A DNA stretch of 14,805 bases from an uncultured Micrococcales bacterium (GCA_903893675.1 CAITNA010000132.1:1-14805), one strand, 5' to 3'. Numbered from the stretch's first letter, positions 1-7,354 are shown. The notes: a model not told the origin generated them from the letters alone. Program-made: numbers and translations.

Positions 1-1008
1 ATCCCTGGCCTCGAACTTCCTTCGCGCGACCCTGAGGCGCTCGACCGCTGGTTCGTCGAGAGCGCCGACTCCGGCTCGCTGGTCGACTATCTGAAGACCT
101 TCGACGTCACCTGCGCCGTGATGCAGACGGCCGACAACCTGGCCCGCGTGGCTCATGAGTTCGTGCTCGACTTGGCCGCAGACGGCGTGATTTACGGCGA
201 AATCCGCTGGGCTCCAGAGCAGCACCTTCAGGGCGGTTTGACCCTCGATGAGGCCGTTGAGGCCGTTCAGGATGGCCTCGATTCTGGTGCCGCGGCAGCC
301 GCCAAAGCCGGATTCTCGATCCGCACCGGTCAGCTGCTAGACGCCATGCGCCACACCGGCCGCTCGCTCGAGATCGCAGAGCTAGCCGTTCGCCACCGCG
401 ACAACGGCGTGGTCGGGTTCGACATCGCTGGCCCTGAGTTGGGCTTTCCGCCTGTGAACCACAAGCTGGCCTTCGACTACTTGGCAAGCGAGCTGATGCC
501 GGTGACCGTTCACGCGGGCGAAGCCGACGGCGTGGAGTCCATCCGTGATGCGATCGTTTCTGGTCGCGCTCTTCGCATCGGTCACGGCGCTCGCCTGATC
601 GAAGACATCAACTGGTCGTCGACCGAAGGTGAGACTCTGCTCGCTTCGCTCGGCCCGGTTGCCGAGTGGATTCACGACCGCGGCATCGCTCTTGAGCTTT
701 GTGTTTCTTCGAACATGCAGACCGGCGTGCAGGATGCCATCGGTCTGCCAAATGAAATCAGCGAGCACCCGTTCTGGGTTCTCTATGACCTCGGTTTCAA
801 GGTGACCGTTTCGCCAGACAACCGCTTGATGTCGAACACCTCAATCACGAACGAACTCGAGTTGCTAGTCGACGAATTCGATTACGACTTGGATGACCTT
901 CAGCAGTTCCAATTGAACGCGGCCGAGGCGACGTTCCAGGCTGCAGATGATCGCGATGAACTAGTCGAGCAGATTCTGCACGGCTTCGCGCAGTTCAGAA
1001 AGCAGTAG
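1..1008 (+). CDS. add: Adenosine deaminase, 5' end outside window
   Basis: Hydrolytic deamination of adenosine or deoxyadenosine to (deoxy)inosine in the cytoplasm; metal-dependent amidohydrolase fold. The reading frame is open from base 1, so the start and the N-terminal HxH metal-ligand motif lie upstream; 335 residues are visible. Seen: V-M-Q-T at residues 40-43, HAGE (His codon at 511, catalytic Glu at 520), I-G-H-G (His codon at 583), the SSNMQTG segment, and S-P-D-N (Asp codon at 817). In mouse ADA the last motif is TDD; here the metal-binding first Asp is kept and the second position is Asn, which I recall as usual for actinobacterial Add. The gene converges on a phosphohexomutase gene and their 3' ends overlap by 48 bases, both in frame to their stops. 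Context with purine nucleoside phosphorylase supports nucleoside salvage. Family assignment is firm; exact substrate range is inferred. Confidence 0.95.
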   Translation: MPGLELPSRDPEALDRWFVESADSGSLVDYLKTFDVTCAVMQTADNLARVAHEFVLDLAADGVIYGEIRWAPEQHLQGGLTLDEAVEAVQDGLDSGAAAAAKAGFSIRTGQLLDAMRHTGRSLEIAELAVRHRDNGVVGFDIAGPELGFPPVNHKLAFDYLASELMPVTVHAGEADGVESIRDAIVSGRALRIGHGARLIEDINWSSTEGETLLASLGPVAEWIHDRGIALELCVSSNMQTGVQDAIGLPNEISEHPFWVLYDLGFKVTVSPDNRLMSNTSITNELELLVDEFDYDLDDLQQFQLNAAEATFQAADDRDELVEQILHGFAQFRKQ

Positions 1009-2589
1009 GTCTGCTTCTTGCTGCGATGCGGCACTTGCCTGCAGGTAGCACTTTAGTTTCGGCTCAGTTCCGCTCGCGCGAATAATCACGCGACGTCCAT
1101 CTGCCAAATCAAAACGCAATCCGTCTGTTGGTGGCAGCTTGCCGCCGAGTGCGAGGTCGGTGAAGGTCGCGGGCTTGCCGGCAAGTTCGACAGGTGGGCG
1201 CTCGCGAATGGCTTCGATTCGCGGGGTGACCTCGTCAATCGAGGCAAAACGCATGCTGATCTGAGCGGTTGCGAATGCCCCGTATCTCGCAGGAAGTTCG
1301 GCGAGTGCATCCTCGATAGTTTTGCCCTCGTGAGCCAGGCGGTTGGCCATGCCGGCCAGCACTAGTGCGGCCGAGATGCCGTCTTTATCTGCAACGTGCT
1401 GCGGGTCGACGCAGTAGCCGAGGGCCTCTTCGAAGCCAAACAGCAGGCCGGGCACCTTCGAAATCCACTTGAAGCCGGTGAGGGTTTCGACGAACTGAAG
1501 GCCGTTGGCCTCGGCGACGGCGCCGAGCCCCGAGCAAGAAACTATCGAGCAAGCAAGCGCACCAACGTGACCCTGAGCCTTGGCGCGGGTGGCAATTTCG
1601 TCTGCAAGCAGCAGGCCAACCTGATCGCCGGTCAGTCTGCGGTAGCCGGCATCCGAGGTTGAATCTGGAATCGCGACGGCAAGACGATCTGCGTCTGGGT
1701 CGTTCACCAAAATCAAATCGGCGTCGACAGCGCGCGCGGTCTCAAAGCTGAGGTCCATCGCGCCTGGCTCCTCAGGGTTCGGAAACGCCACGGTCGGAAA
1801 GTCACCATCCGGTTCAATCTGTTCTGCGACAACGTGCGGTTCGATCAAACCAGCCGATGCAAACAACTGCGATGCGGTTCGCCAACCAACGCCGTGCATC
1901 GCGCTGTAAACGATTCGAATCTGCGCGCCGACCGGCTGGTCGATTAGTCGTCGAGTGATGTCGACATACTCATCGATTAGGTCGTCGCCCAGCATCGAGT
2001 AGTTGTTCGACTTCGCGAGCTGCGCGAAAGTTTTGGTCGCGGCGATCTGCTCGATAAGTGCGCTCATGTCTTTGTCGACCGGGCTGACGATCTGACCGCC
2101 GCCGTTGTAGTCGCCGAGATAAACCTTGTAGCCGTTGTCGCGCGGAGGGTTGTGCGAGGCAGTGACCATCACGCCCGCGGTGAAGTTGCGCTGCTTCACC
2201 GCGAAGGCGAGAACCGGCGTCGGCACGCGCTGATCGAACAGGTGGGTTTCGATTCCGGCTGCCGCGAAAATCTCGGCGCTGTCCTTTGCGAATACGTCTG
2301 AGTTGTGACGGCCATCAAAACCAATCACCACGGATGGTCGTTCAAAGTTTTCGCGCAAATACTCGGCAATGCCCGCCGCAGCCTGGCCAACCAGCACGCG
2401 GTTCATGCGGTTCGAGCCGGCACCCAGCTCGCCGCGAAGGCCAGCGGTGCCAAAGCCGATGCGTTTGCCCATGCGGTCGGCGAGTGCATCCGTGTTATTC
2501 GACGCAATCAGCGCCTCGAGTTCGGCTTTGGTAATCGGGTCTGGGTCTTGGTCGGCCCAGGCGCGAGCTTTGGCTAGCAGGTCATCCAT
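961..2589 (-). CDS. pmmB: Phospho-sugar mutase (phosphoglucomutase/phosphomannomutase family, likely phosphopentomutase)
   Basis: A 542-residue alpha-D-phosphohexomutase. Visible in order: F-G-T-A-G-L-R-G (46-53), active-site phosphoserine loop TASHNPP (Ser145), metal-binding NDPDADR (Asp297, 299, 301), sugar-binding GFEEALGY (385-392), and phosphate-binding RASGTEPK (504-511). The length and loops resemble the PGM2-like branch, in which some members interconvert ribose-1-phosphate and ribose-5-phosphate. The ATG at 2589 is four bases after the punA stop; a longer frame reaches 2646 but would run into punA. No clear Shine-Dalgarno is seen, so translation probably depends on punA. Because the gene follows purine nucleoside phosphorylase, whose product is ribose-1-phosphate, I infer a phosphopentomutase role, although hexose phosphate activity cannot be excluded. 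The last 15 codons and the stop lie opposite the add 3' end. Confidence 0.93.
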   Translation of the reverse strand: MDDLLAKARAWADQDPDPITKAELEALIASNNTDALADRMGKRIGFGTAGLRGELGAGSNRMNRVLVGQAAAGIAEYLRENFERPSVVIGFDGRHNSDVFAKDSAEIFAAAGIETHLFDQRVPTPVLAFAVKQRNFTAGVMVTASHNPPRDNGYKVYLGDYNGGGQIVSPVDKDMSALIEQIAATKTFAQLAKSNNYSMLGDDLIDEYVDITRRLIDQPVGAQIRIVYSAMHGVGWRTASQLFASAGLIEPHVVAEQIEPDGDFPTVAFPNPEEPGAMDLSFETARAVDADLILVNDPDADRLAVAIPDSTSDAGYRRLTGDQVGLLLADEIATRAKAQGHVGALACSIVSCSGLGAVAEANGLQFVETLTGFKWISKVPGLLFGFEEALGYCVDPQHVADKDGISAALVLAGMANRLAHEGKTIEDALAELPARYGAFATAQISMRFASIDEVTPRIEAIRERPPVELAGKPATFTDLALGGKLPPTDGLRFDLADGRRVIIRASGTEPKLKCYLQASAASQQEADLLLSELREAVQNLLD

Positions 2590-2593
2590 GGGT

Positions 2594-3418
2594 TTAGAAC
2601 TTGGCGACGATTTCTGCGAGCAGCTTGCCGATGCGGCCCTCGGCATCGCGACCGGCCTGCAGAACTTCTTCGTGGCTCAGCGGGGTCTTCTGAATTCCGG
2701 CTGCGTGGTTGGTCATCAGCGAGATGCCGAGAATTTCCATGCCGGCCTCGCGCGCTGCGATGGCGTCGAGCGCGGTCGACATGCCAACTAGGCCCGCGCC
2801 CATCACGCCGGCCATGCGAACTTCGGCAGGGGTTTCGTAGTGCGGCCCGCGGAACTGCGCGTAGACCGCTTCGGTGAGAGTCGGGTCGACCGAGCGGGCA
2901 ACGTTGCGAAGTCTTGTCGAGTAGAGGTCGGTGAGGTCAACGAACTTTGCGCCTTCGATAGGCGAGAGGGTGGTCAGGTTGATGTGATCGCTGATCAGAA
3001 TCGGAGTGCCAGGGGCGAGGTCGGTGTTCAGGCCACCGCAACCGTTGGTCAGCACCATGATCTTTGCGCCGGTTGCCGCAGCAGTGCGGGCGGCGTGGGC
3101 AACTGCGCGAACGCCCTTGCCCTCATAAAGATGCGTGCGCGAACCGAGCACCAGCGCGTGCTTGCCGCTCGGCAGCTTGATCGACCGGATGGTCGGCGAG
3201 TGGCCCTCGACGTGCGGCTTCGAGAAACCCGGCACATCGGCTGCGTTGATGGTGGCGATAGTTTCGCCCATCAGGTCTGCGGCTTTCGCCCATCCTGAGC
3301 CGAGCACCAATGCGATGTCGTGGCTGGCGATTCCGGTGAGTTCGGCGATCTTGGCCGCGGCATCCTTGGCGAAATCGAAAGGGTTGAGGGTTTCGTCGTT
3401 GAAAGGGTTGCTGCTCAT
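2594..3418 (-). CDS. punA: Purine nucleoside phosphorylase
   Basis: Phosphorolysis of purine nucleosides to base plus (deoxy)ribose-1-phosphate; cytoplasmic, trimeric PNP/MTAP family. The 274 residues carry the family marks in order: L-G-S-G-W (Ser41, phosphate), E-G-H-S (His73), G-S-R-T-H-L-Y-E-G (92-100, phosphate and sugar contacts), L-T-N-G-C-G-G-L (123-130), the FRGPHYETPAE segment (189-199), G-M-S-T (212-215) and ITNx-type T-N-H (Asn237). The Asn237 position matches the 6-oxopurine (hypoxanthine/guanine) preference of trimeric enzymes. The ATG at 3418 sits six bases after a TAGGCT box, suggesting a leaderless mRNA. It is first in an apparent operon with the mutase, and is divergent from lpdA across 36 bases. 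Substrate preference is inferred from family knowledge. Confidence 0.95.
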   Translation of the reverse strand: MSSNPFNDETLNPFDFAKDAAAKIAELTGIASHDIALVLGSGWAKAADLMGETIATINAADVPGFSKPHVEGHSPTIRSIKLPSGKHALVLGSRTHLYEGKGVRAVAHAARTAAATGAKIMVLTNGCGGLNTDLAPGTPILISDHINLTTLSPIEGAKFVDLTDLYSTRLRNVARSVDPTLTEAVYAQFRGPHYETPAEVRMAGVMGAGLVGMSTALDAIAAREAGMEILGISLMTNHAAGIQKTPLSHEEVLQAGRDAEGRIGKLLAEIVAKF

Positions 3419-3420
3419 GC

Positions 3421-3433
3421 GTTTAGCCTAAAC
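3421..3433. repeat. 13-base palindrome in lpdA/punA divergent promoter
   Basis: GTTTAG-C-CTAAAC is a perfect inverted repeat around one central base, in the middle of the 36-base gap between the two divergent genes. It contains a TAnnnT box on each strand (TAGCCT plus, TAGGCT minus). It may be just two face-to-face -10 elements, or an operator; nothing in the window tells these apart. Confidence 0.6.
3425..3430 (-). promoter_or_regulatory. -10 box of punA, leaderless
   Basis: TAGGCT on the minus strand, then six bases (AAACGC) and the punA ATG. A start site at the usual distance would fall on or beside the A of the ATG. The box is preceded by AGGTT, giving AGGTTTAGnnT, the same string as before accD5. 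No clear -35 hexamer is visible. Confidence 0.55.
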
Positions 3434-3442
3434 CTCTGCTGG

Positions 3443-3448
3443 CAGAAT
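3443..3448 (+). promoter_or_regulatory. Possible -10 box of lpdA
   Basis: CAGAAT lies six bases before the GTG at 3455, the leaderless spacing seen for punA and birA, but lacks the first T of TAnnnT. The better-matching TAGCCT at 3424-3429 would instead give a leader of about 18 bases without a recognisable Shine-Dalgarno. Which one is used is undecided. Confidence 0.35.
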
Positions 3449-3454
3449 GGGTGA

Positions 3455-4870
3455 GTGAGCGAAACCACCCCAACCCAGCACCACATTGTCATTATCGGCG
3501 GCGGCCCAGGCGGCTATGAGGCTGCCCTAGCCGGCACCCAGCTCGGCGCACAGGTCACTCTGATCGAGCGCTCTGGCATCGGTGGCAACGCGGTTCTGAC
3601 CGACGTGGTTCCCTCGAAGACCCTGATCGCCACCGCCGACGCGGCACAGGCCATCAAGCAGGCGAGCGACCTCGGCATCTGGTTCTCGAGCGAGGGCAAG
3701 GATGTGCAGCCGAAGATCGAGATCGACCTCGCCGCGGTCAACAAGCGACTTCGCGACATCGCAGAGGCGCAGTCTGGCGACATGCTGCAAAACCTCAAGG
3801 ATGCAGGTGTGCGAGTAATTCACGGAAGTGGTCGCCTCGACACCAACCACTTCGTTATTGCAACTCACCACGACGGAAAAGAAGAGCGCCTCGACGCGAA
3901 GACCATCATCGTGGCAACCGGTGCGACCCCGCGCGAACTTGCAACCGCAAAGCCAGATGGCGATCGCATTCTCACCTGGAAGCAGCTTTACAACCTCACC
4001 GAATTGCCAGAGCACATGATCGTGGTCGGTTCTGGTGTAACCGGAGCCGAGTTTGCATCGGCATTCAACGGTCTCGGTTGCGAGGTCTCGTTGATTTCGT
4101 CGCGCGACATGGTTCTGCCTGGTGAAGACCAGGATGCAGCACGCCTCATCGAAGAAGTCTTCAAGCGTCGCGGCATGAACCTCTTTGAAAAGTCGCGCGC
4201 AGAGTCTGCCGTGAACAAGGGCGATCACGTCGAAGTTACTTTGGCTGACGGTCGAGTCATCAAGGGCTCGCACGTTCTGATGGCCGTGGGTGGAATTCCA
4301 AACACCGCAGGTCTCGGTCTCGAAGAGGCCAACATCCAGTTGACCGAAACCGGTCACATCGTGACCAACAAGGTTGCCCGCACCACTCGCGCCAACGTCT
4401 ATGCGGTTGGCGACTGCTCGACCGCGCTGCCGCTTGCTTCGGTGTCTGCAATGCAGGGCCGAACCGCTGTGTTCCACAGCCTGGGCGACATCGCGGCCCC
4501 AACCCACCCGCGAAACGTGGCCTCGAACGTCTTTACCTCGCCTGAGATCGCCTCGGTTGGCTGGTCTCAGCAGGCCATCACCGATGGCAAGACCAACGGT
4601 TTCGTGCACCGCATCGACCTGTCTGAGAACCCTCGCGCCAAGATGCAGGGCATCGAGGATGGCTTCATCAAGCTGATTTGTTCGACCGGCGGAACCGTGG
4701 TCGGTGGCGTCGTTGTTGGGCCGAAGGCATCCGAGTTGATTTACCCGATCGCAATTGCAATCGAGAATCGTTTGACCGTTGATGAAGTTGCGAAGACCTA
4801 CACGGTCTATCCGTCGCTAACTGGTTCGATTACTGATGCAGCGCGTGCGCTGCATCTGCCGCAAAACTAA
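3455..4870 (+). CDS. lpdA: NAD(P)H-quinone reductase, LpdA-type flavoprotein disulfide reductase homologue
   Basis: A 471-residue two-dinucleotide-binding flavoprotein, cytoplasmic. Seen: FAD-binding IIGGGPGGYEAA (13-24), A-T-G-A (154-157), the NAD(P)-binding GSGVTGAEFA (192-201), V-Y-A-V-G-D-C (315-321, FAD), and a C-terminal dimerisation domain from about 350. The redox CxxxxC of lipoamide dehydrogenase is replaced by G-N-A-V-L-T-D-V-V before PSK (Pro53), so there is no active-site disulfide, and the C-terminal His-Glu dyad is replaced by Y-P-S-L-T-G. It therefore cannot be a normal lipoamide dehydrogenase. This fits M. tuberculosis LpdA (Rv3303c), reported as an NAD(P)H:quinone reductase. 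The GTG start is the only in-frame start before the first Rossmann strand. It is divergent from punA, and its stop directly abuts the accA3 stop. Physiological acceptor is unknown. Confidence 0.88.
   Translation: MSETTPTQHHIVIIGGGPGGYEAALAGTQLGAQVTLIERSGIGGNAVLTDVVPSKTLIATADAAQAIKQASDLGIWFSSEGKDVQPKIEIDLAAVNKRLRDIAEAQSGDMLQNLKDAGVRVIHGSGRLDTNHFVIATHHDGKEERLDAKTIIVATGATPRELATAKPDGDRILTWKQLYNLTELPEHMIVVGSGVTGAEFASAFNGLGCEVSLISSRDMVLPGEDQDAARLIEEVFKRRGMNLFEKSRAESAVNKGDHVEVTLADGRVIKGSHVLMAVGGIPNTAGLGLEEANIQLTETGHIVTNKVARTTRANVYAVGDCSTALPLASVSAMQGRTAVFHSLGDIAAPTHPRNVASNVFTSPEIASVGWSQQAITDGKTNGFVHRIDLSENPRAKMQGIEDGFIKLICSTGGTVVGGVVVGPKASELIYPIAIAIENRLTVDEVAKTYTVYPSLTGSITDAARALHLPQN
4835..4856 (-). 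terminator. Perfect hairpin inside lpdA 3' end, candidate accA3 terminator
   Basis: Two 10-base arms (GATGCAGCGC and its exact reverse complement) flank a GT dinucleotide; as RNA this is about nine pairs with a four-base loop. It lies within the last codons of lpdA, ahead of that stop, but 14 bases past the accA3 stop on the minus strand, so it can only act in the 3' untranslated RNA of accA3. No U tract follows on either strand. U-less hairpins have been proposed, with dispute, as terminators in mycobacteria. Confidence 0.5.
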
Positions 4871-6676
4871 TTACTCGATTTCGATGAGCATGGTGCCGGC
4901 CGGAACGGTCGCACCAACCTCTGCACCAATTGCCTTGACGGTTCCGCTCTTGTGAGCGTTCATCGGCTGTTCCATCTTCATGGCTTCGAGCACAACGACA
5001 AGGTCGCCCTGGTTCACGGTGTCGCCAACTGCAACCGCAATCTTCACGACTGTCGATTGCATCGGTGCCTTCACAGCGTTGCCACTTGCACCACCACCGG
5101 ATGCACCACCCGAAGACTTGCGCTTTGGCGCAGGCCCGGCGCTAGGGGCTGCGCCGCCTGCCGAGAGCAAACGCTTTGGCAACGAAACTTCGATGCGCTT
5201 TCCGTCGACTTCAACGACAACCGAGTTGCGCTCATCCGAGCCTGCGGTTGAACCGTCGTGCACGCCGGCCCAAGGTTCGATGTCGTTGTTCCACTCGGTT
5301 TCGATCCAGCGAGTGTAGATGCCGAAGCGACCGACGGCACCTCCGTCGTAGCCGCCTGGCTCGACACCGATGAAGGCTGGATCGTTGACGATCTTGCGGT
5401 GGAAAGGAAGAACGGTTGGCAGGCCTTCGACCTGCATCTCGTCGAGTGCGCGTCGGGCGCGGGCAAGAGCCTCGCCGCGAGTTGCGCCGGTGACGATTAG
5501 CTTGGCGACCATCGAGTCGAACGAACCCGAGATCTCGTCGCCTGATTCGACTCCGGTGTCGACGCGAACGCCAGGGCCACTAGGAGCCTTGAAAAGCTTG
5601 ACCGGGCCAGGTGCCGGCATGAAGTTGCGGCCTGCATCCTCGCCATTGATGCGGAATTCGAAGCTGTGGCCGGTGACCTTCGGGTCGTCGTAGTCGAGGC
5701 GGCCGCCTTCTGCCAGGCGGAACTGCTCGCGAACCAGGTCGAGGCCGGTGACCTCTTCTGAAACTGGGTGTTCTACCTGAAGGCGAGTGTTGACCTCGAG
5801 GAACGAGATGGTGCCGTCTTGGGCAACCAAGAATTCGCAGGTGCCAGCACCCTGGTAGCCGACCTCTTTCAAGATCGCCTTGGATGCTTCATACAGGCGC
5901 GCGTTTTGCTCTGGGGTTAGGAACGGAGCCGGTGCTTCTTCGACGAGCTTCTGGTGGCGACGCTGCAGTGAGCAGTCGCGGGTTGAGACCACAACGACGT
6001 TGCCATATGCGTCTGCGAGACACTGGGTCTCAACGTGGCGTGGCTTCTCCAAGTATTTTTCGACGAAGCATTCGCCGCGACCGAAAGCTGCAATTGCCTC
6101 GCGGGTTGCCGACTCGAAAAGTTCTGCAACTTCGTGCTCGTGGTAGGCAACCTTGATGCCGCGACCGCCGCCGCCGTAAGCCGCCTTGATTGCAACTGGA
6201 ACTCCGTGCTGACGAACGAAGTCGAGAACTTCTTCTGCGCCCGAAACCGGATTCAGGGTTCCTGGGGCAAGTGGTGCGCCAACCTTTTCTGCAACGTGAC
6301 GAGCAGAAACCTTGTCGCCGAGCTGCTCGATTGCCTCAGGCGATGGGCCAATCCAAATTAGGCCAGCAACGATTACCGCGCGGGCGAATTCTGCGTTCTC
6401 GGCCAAGAAGCCATAGCCAGGGTGAACTGCGTTTGCGCCAGAGCGCTTTGCGATGTCGATGATTTTGTCGATGACCAGGTAGGTCTCTGGGCCGGTGGTG
6501 CCGTGAAGCGCATAGGCCTCGTCGGCGAGCTTCACGTGCATTGCATCGCGGTCTTGGTCGGCATAGACGGCAACCGATGAGATGCCTGCATCCTTGGCGG
6601 CGCGAGTGATGCGCACTGCGATTTCGCCTCGGTTGGCGATCAGGACCTTGGTGATTTTCAACGGGTTCGACGTCAT
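4871..6676 (-). CDS. accA3: Acyl-CoA carboxylase alpha subunit (biotin carboxylase + biotin carrier)
   Basis: ATP-dependent carboxylation of biotin and carriage of the carboxybiotin to an AccD-type carboxyltransferase (acetyl-, propionyl- or longer acyl-CoA). 601 residues, the usual length for actinobacterial fused alpha chains. Domains: biotin carboxylase N-terminal domain from V-L-I-A-N-R-G-E (11-18), ATP-grasp with glycine loop A-A-Y-G-G-G-G-R-G (165-173) and E-V-N-T-R-L-Q-V-E-H-P (294-304), C-terminal carboxylase domain to about 450, then a Gly/Ala/Pro/Ser-rich linker (about 505-535), and a biotinyl domain with A-M-K-M (biotinylated Lys567). ATG at 6676 is chosen over a TTG at 6703 that overlaps maf: a TAAAGT box lies eight bases before it. 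Maf is 17 bases upstream, so read-through from maf is also likely. Partner genes accD5 and accE are about 6 kb away. Confidence 0.95.
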   Translation of the reverse strand: MTSNPLKITKVLIANRGEIAVRITRAAKDAGISSVAVYADQDRDAMHVKLADEAYALHGTTGPETYLVIDKIIDIAKRSGANAVHPGYGFLAENAEFARAVIVAGLIWIGPSPEAIEQLGDKVSARHVAEKVGAPLAPGTLNPVSGAEEVLDFVRQHGVPVAIKAAYGGGGRGIKVAYHEHEVAELFESATREAIAAFGRGECFVEKYLEKPRHVETQCLADAYGNVVVVSTRDCSLQRRHQKLVEEAPAPFLTPEQNARLYEASKAILKEVGYQGAGTCEFLVAQDGTISFLEVNTRLQVEHPVSEEVTGLDLVREQFRLAEGGRLDYDDPKVTGHSFEFRINGEDAGRNFMPAPGPVKLFKAPSGPGVRVDTGVESGDEISGSFDSMVAKLIVTGATRGEALARARRALDEMQVEGLPTVLPFHRKIVNDPAFIGVEPGGYDGGAVGRFGIYTRWIETEWNNDIEPWAGVHDGSTAGSDERNSVVVEVDGKRIEVSLPKRLLSAGGAAPSAGPAPKRKSSGGASGGGASGNAVKAPMQSTVVKIAVAVGDTVNQGDLVVVLEAMKMEQPMNAHKSGTVKAIGAEVGATVPAGTMLIEIE

Positions 6677-6684
6677 AACAAACA

Positions 6685-6690
6685 ACTTTA
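6685..6690 (-). promoter_or_regulatory. -10 box of accA3, possibly leaderless
   Basis: TAAAGT on the minus strand, eight bases before the accA3 ATG, inside the 17-base gap after maf (it begins just past the maf stop). It would let accA3 be transcribed without maf. Spacing is slightly longer than for punA, accD5 and birA. Confidence 0.4.
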
Positions 6691-6693
6691 TTG

Positions 6694-7329
6694 CTAGGCC
6701 CAAAGGCTGGTGTATTCGACGCCAAGTTGCTGGCAGGCCAGGCGCAGGGCGGCAAGGCTCAGGCCAATAACGCTGTGGCTGTCGCCATCAATGGCTCGGA
6801 TGAACGCTCCGCCGCGTGCGTCAATCGTGAAGGCGCCGGCCACCTGGAGGGGCTCGCCGGTGGCTACATATGCGTCGATTTCGGCATCCGAGAGGTCGGC
6901 AAAGTGCACGACGGTCGAGGTGACCACGCCGGTGGCTGGCGGCAGCTGGCCCGGCTGCGGGTTGCGGTTGTCGATCACCCAGTGGCCGGTGTGCAAGGTG
7001 CCGCTTCGGCCGCGCATGCTGCGCCAACGGTCGCGGGCGACCTCGGGTTGGTGTGGCTTGCCAAGGCTGGCCCCGTCGAGTTCCAGCGACGAATCGCAGG
7101 CGACGATGATGTGGCCAGCGGAAGCTGGGTTGAGGGCTACGGCCTCACCCTTTGCCTTGGCAAGCAGTTGCACGAGGTCGGCGACCGAGCCGATTAGCCC
7201 TGCGGCCTCGGCCCTTGCGGCCACGGCTGGTTCGTCGACGCCAGGGGCAATCACGATCGGCTCGATGCCGGCGTTGCGCAGCAGAGTCAGTCGGGCGGGC
7301 GAGGTCGAGGCTAGAACCAGTGAGGTCAT
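6694..7329 (-). CDS. maf: Maf family nucleotide pyrophosphatase
   Basis: Maf/YhdE-like nucleoside triphosphate pyrophosphatase (dTTP/UTP or modified nucleotides to NMP plus PPi), a house-cleaning enzyme once named septum formation inhibitor. 211 residues. Seen: L-A-S-T-S-P-A-R (6-13, phosphate loop), V-D-E (31-33), L-A-K-A-K (57-61), A-C-D-S (77-80, catalytic Asp79), L-G-K-P (89-92), H-T-G-H (113-116), and A-G-A-F followed by the I-D-G-D turn (180-183). ATG 7329 is used because it starts directly on the conserved first strand; another ATG two codons upstream (7335) is equally possible. The first gene of a maf-accA3 unit and divergent from the methyltransferase gene across 25 bases, where no convincing minus-strand -10 box is visible. 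Precise substrate is not determinable. Confidence 0.92.
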   Translation of the reverse strand: MTSLVLASTSPARLTLLRNAGIEPIVIAPGVDEPAVAARAEAAGLIGSVADLVQLLAKAKGEAVALNPASAGHIIVACDSSLELDGASLGKPHQPEVARDRWRSMRGRSGTLHTGHWVIDNRNPQPGQLPPATGVVTSTVVHFADLSDAEIDAYVATGEPLQVAGAFTIDARGGAFIRAIDGDSHSVIGLSLAALRLACQQLGVEYTSLWA

Positions 7330-7334
7330 GCACA

Positions 7335-7340
7335 TACTCT
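7335..7340 (+). promoter_or_regulatory. Possible -10 box for the methyltransferase operon
   Basis: TACTCT lies 14 bases before the ATG at 7355, predicting a very short leader of about 7 bases. A weaker CACACT at 7343-7348 would give exact leaderless spacing. No -35 or Shine-Dalgarno is evident. Confidence 0.35.
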
Positions 7341-7354
7341 GGCACACTTGACCA

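Noticed and set aside
854..863. AACTCGAGTT palindrome near the add 3' end, considered as mutase terminator
   Set aside because: No loop, no U tract, and about 100 bases past the mutase stop; I found no convincing terminator for this pair.
2369..2791. Plus-strand open frame across the mutase/punA junction
   Set aside because: Low-complexity Ala/Ser translation opposite two well-supported genes.
3527..4609. Long minus-strand open frame (360 codons) opposite lpdA
   Set aside because: It lies wholly antisense to a gene with complete FAD and NAD(P) motifs; its translation shows no domain pattern and comes from GC-rich codon structure.
6677..6703. Longer accA3 start at a TTG (nine more residues)
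   Set aside because: Overlaps the maf stop and has no homology-like sequence before V-L-I-A-N-R-G-E; the ATG at 6676 has a -10 box at suitable distance.
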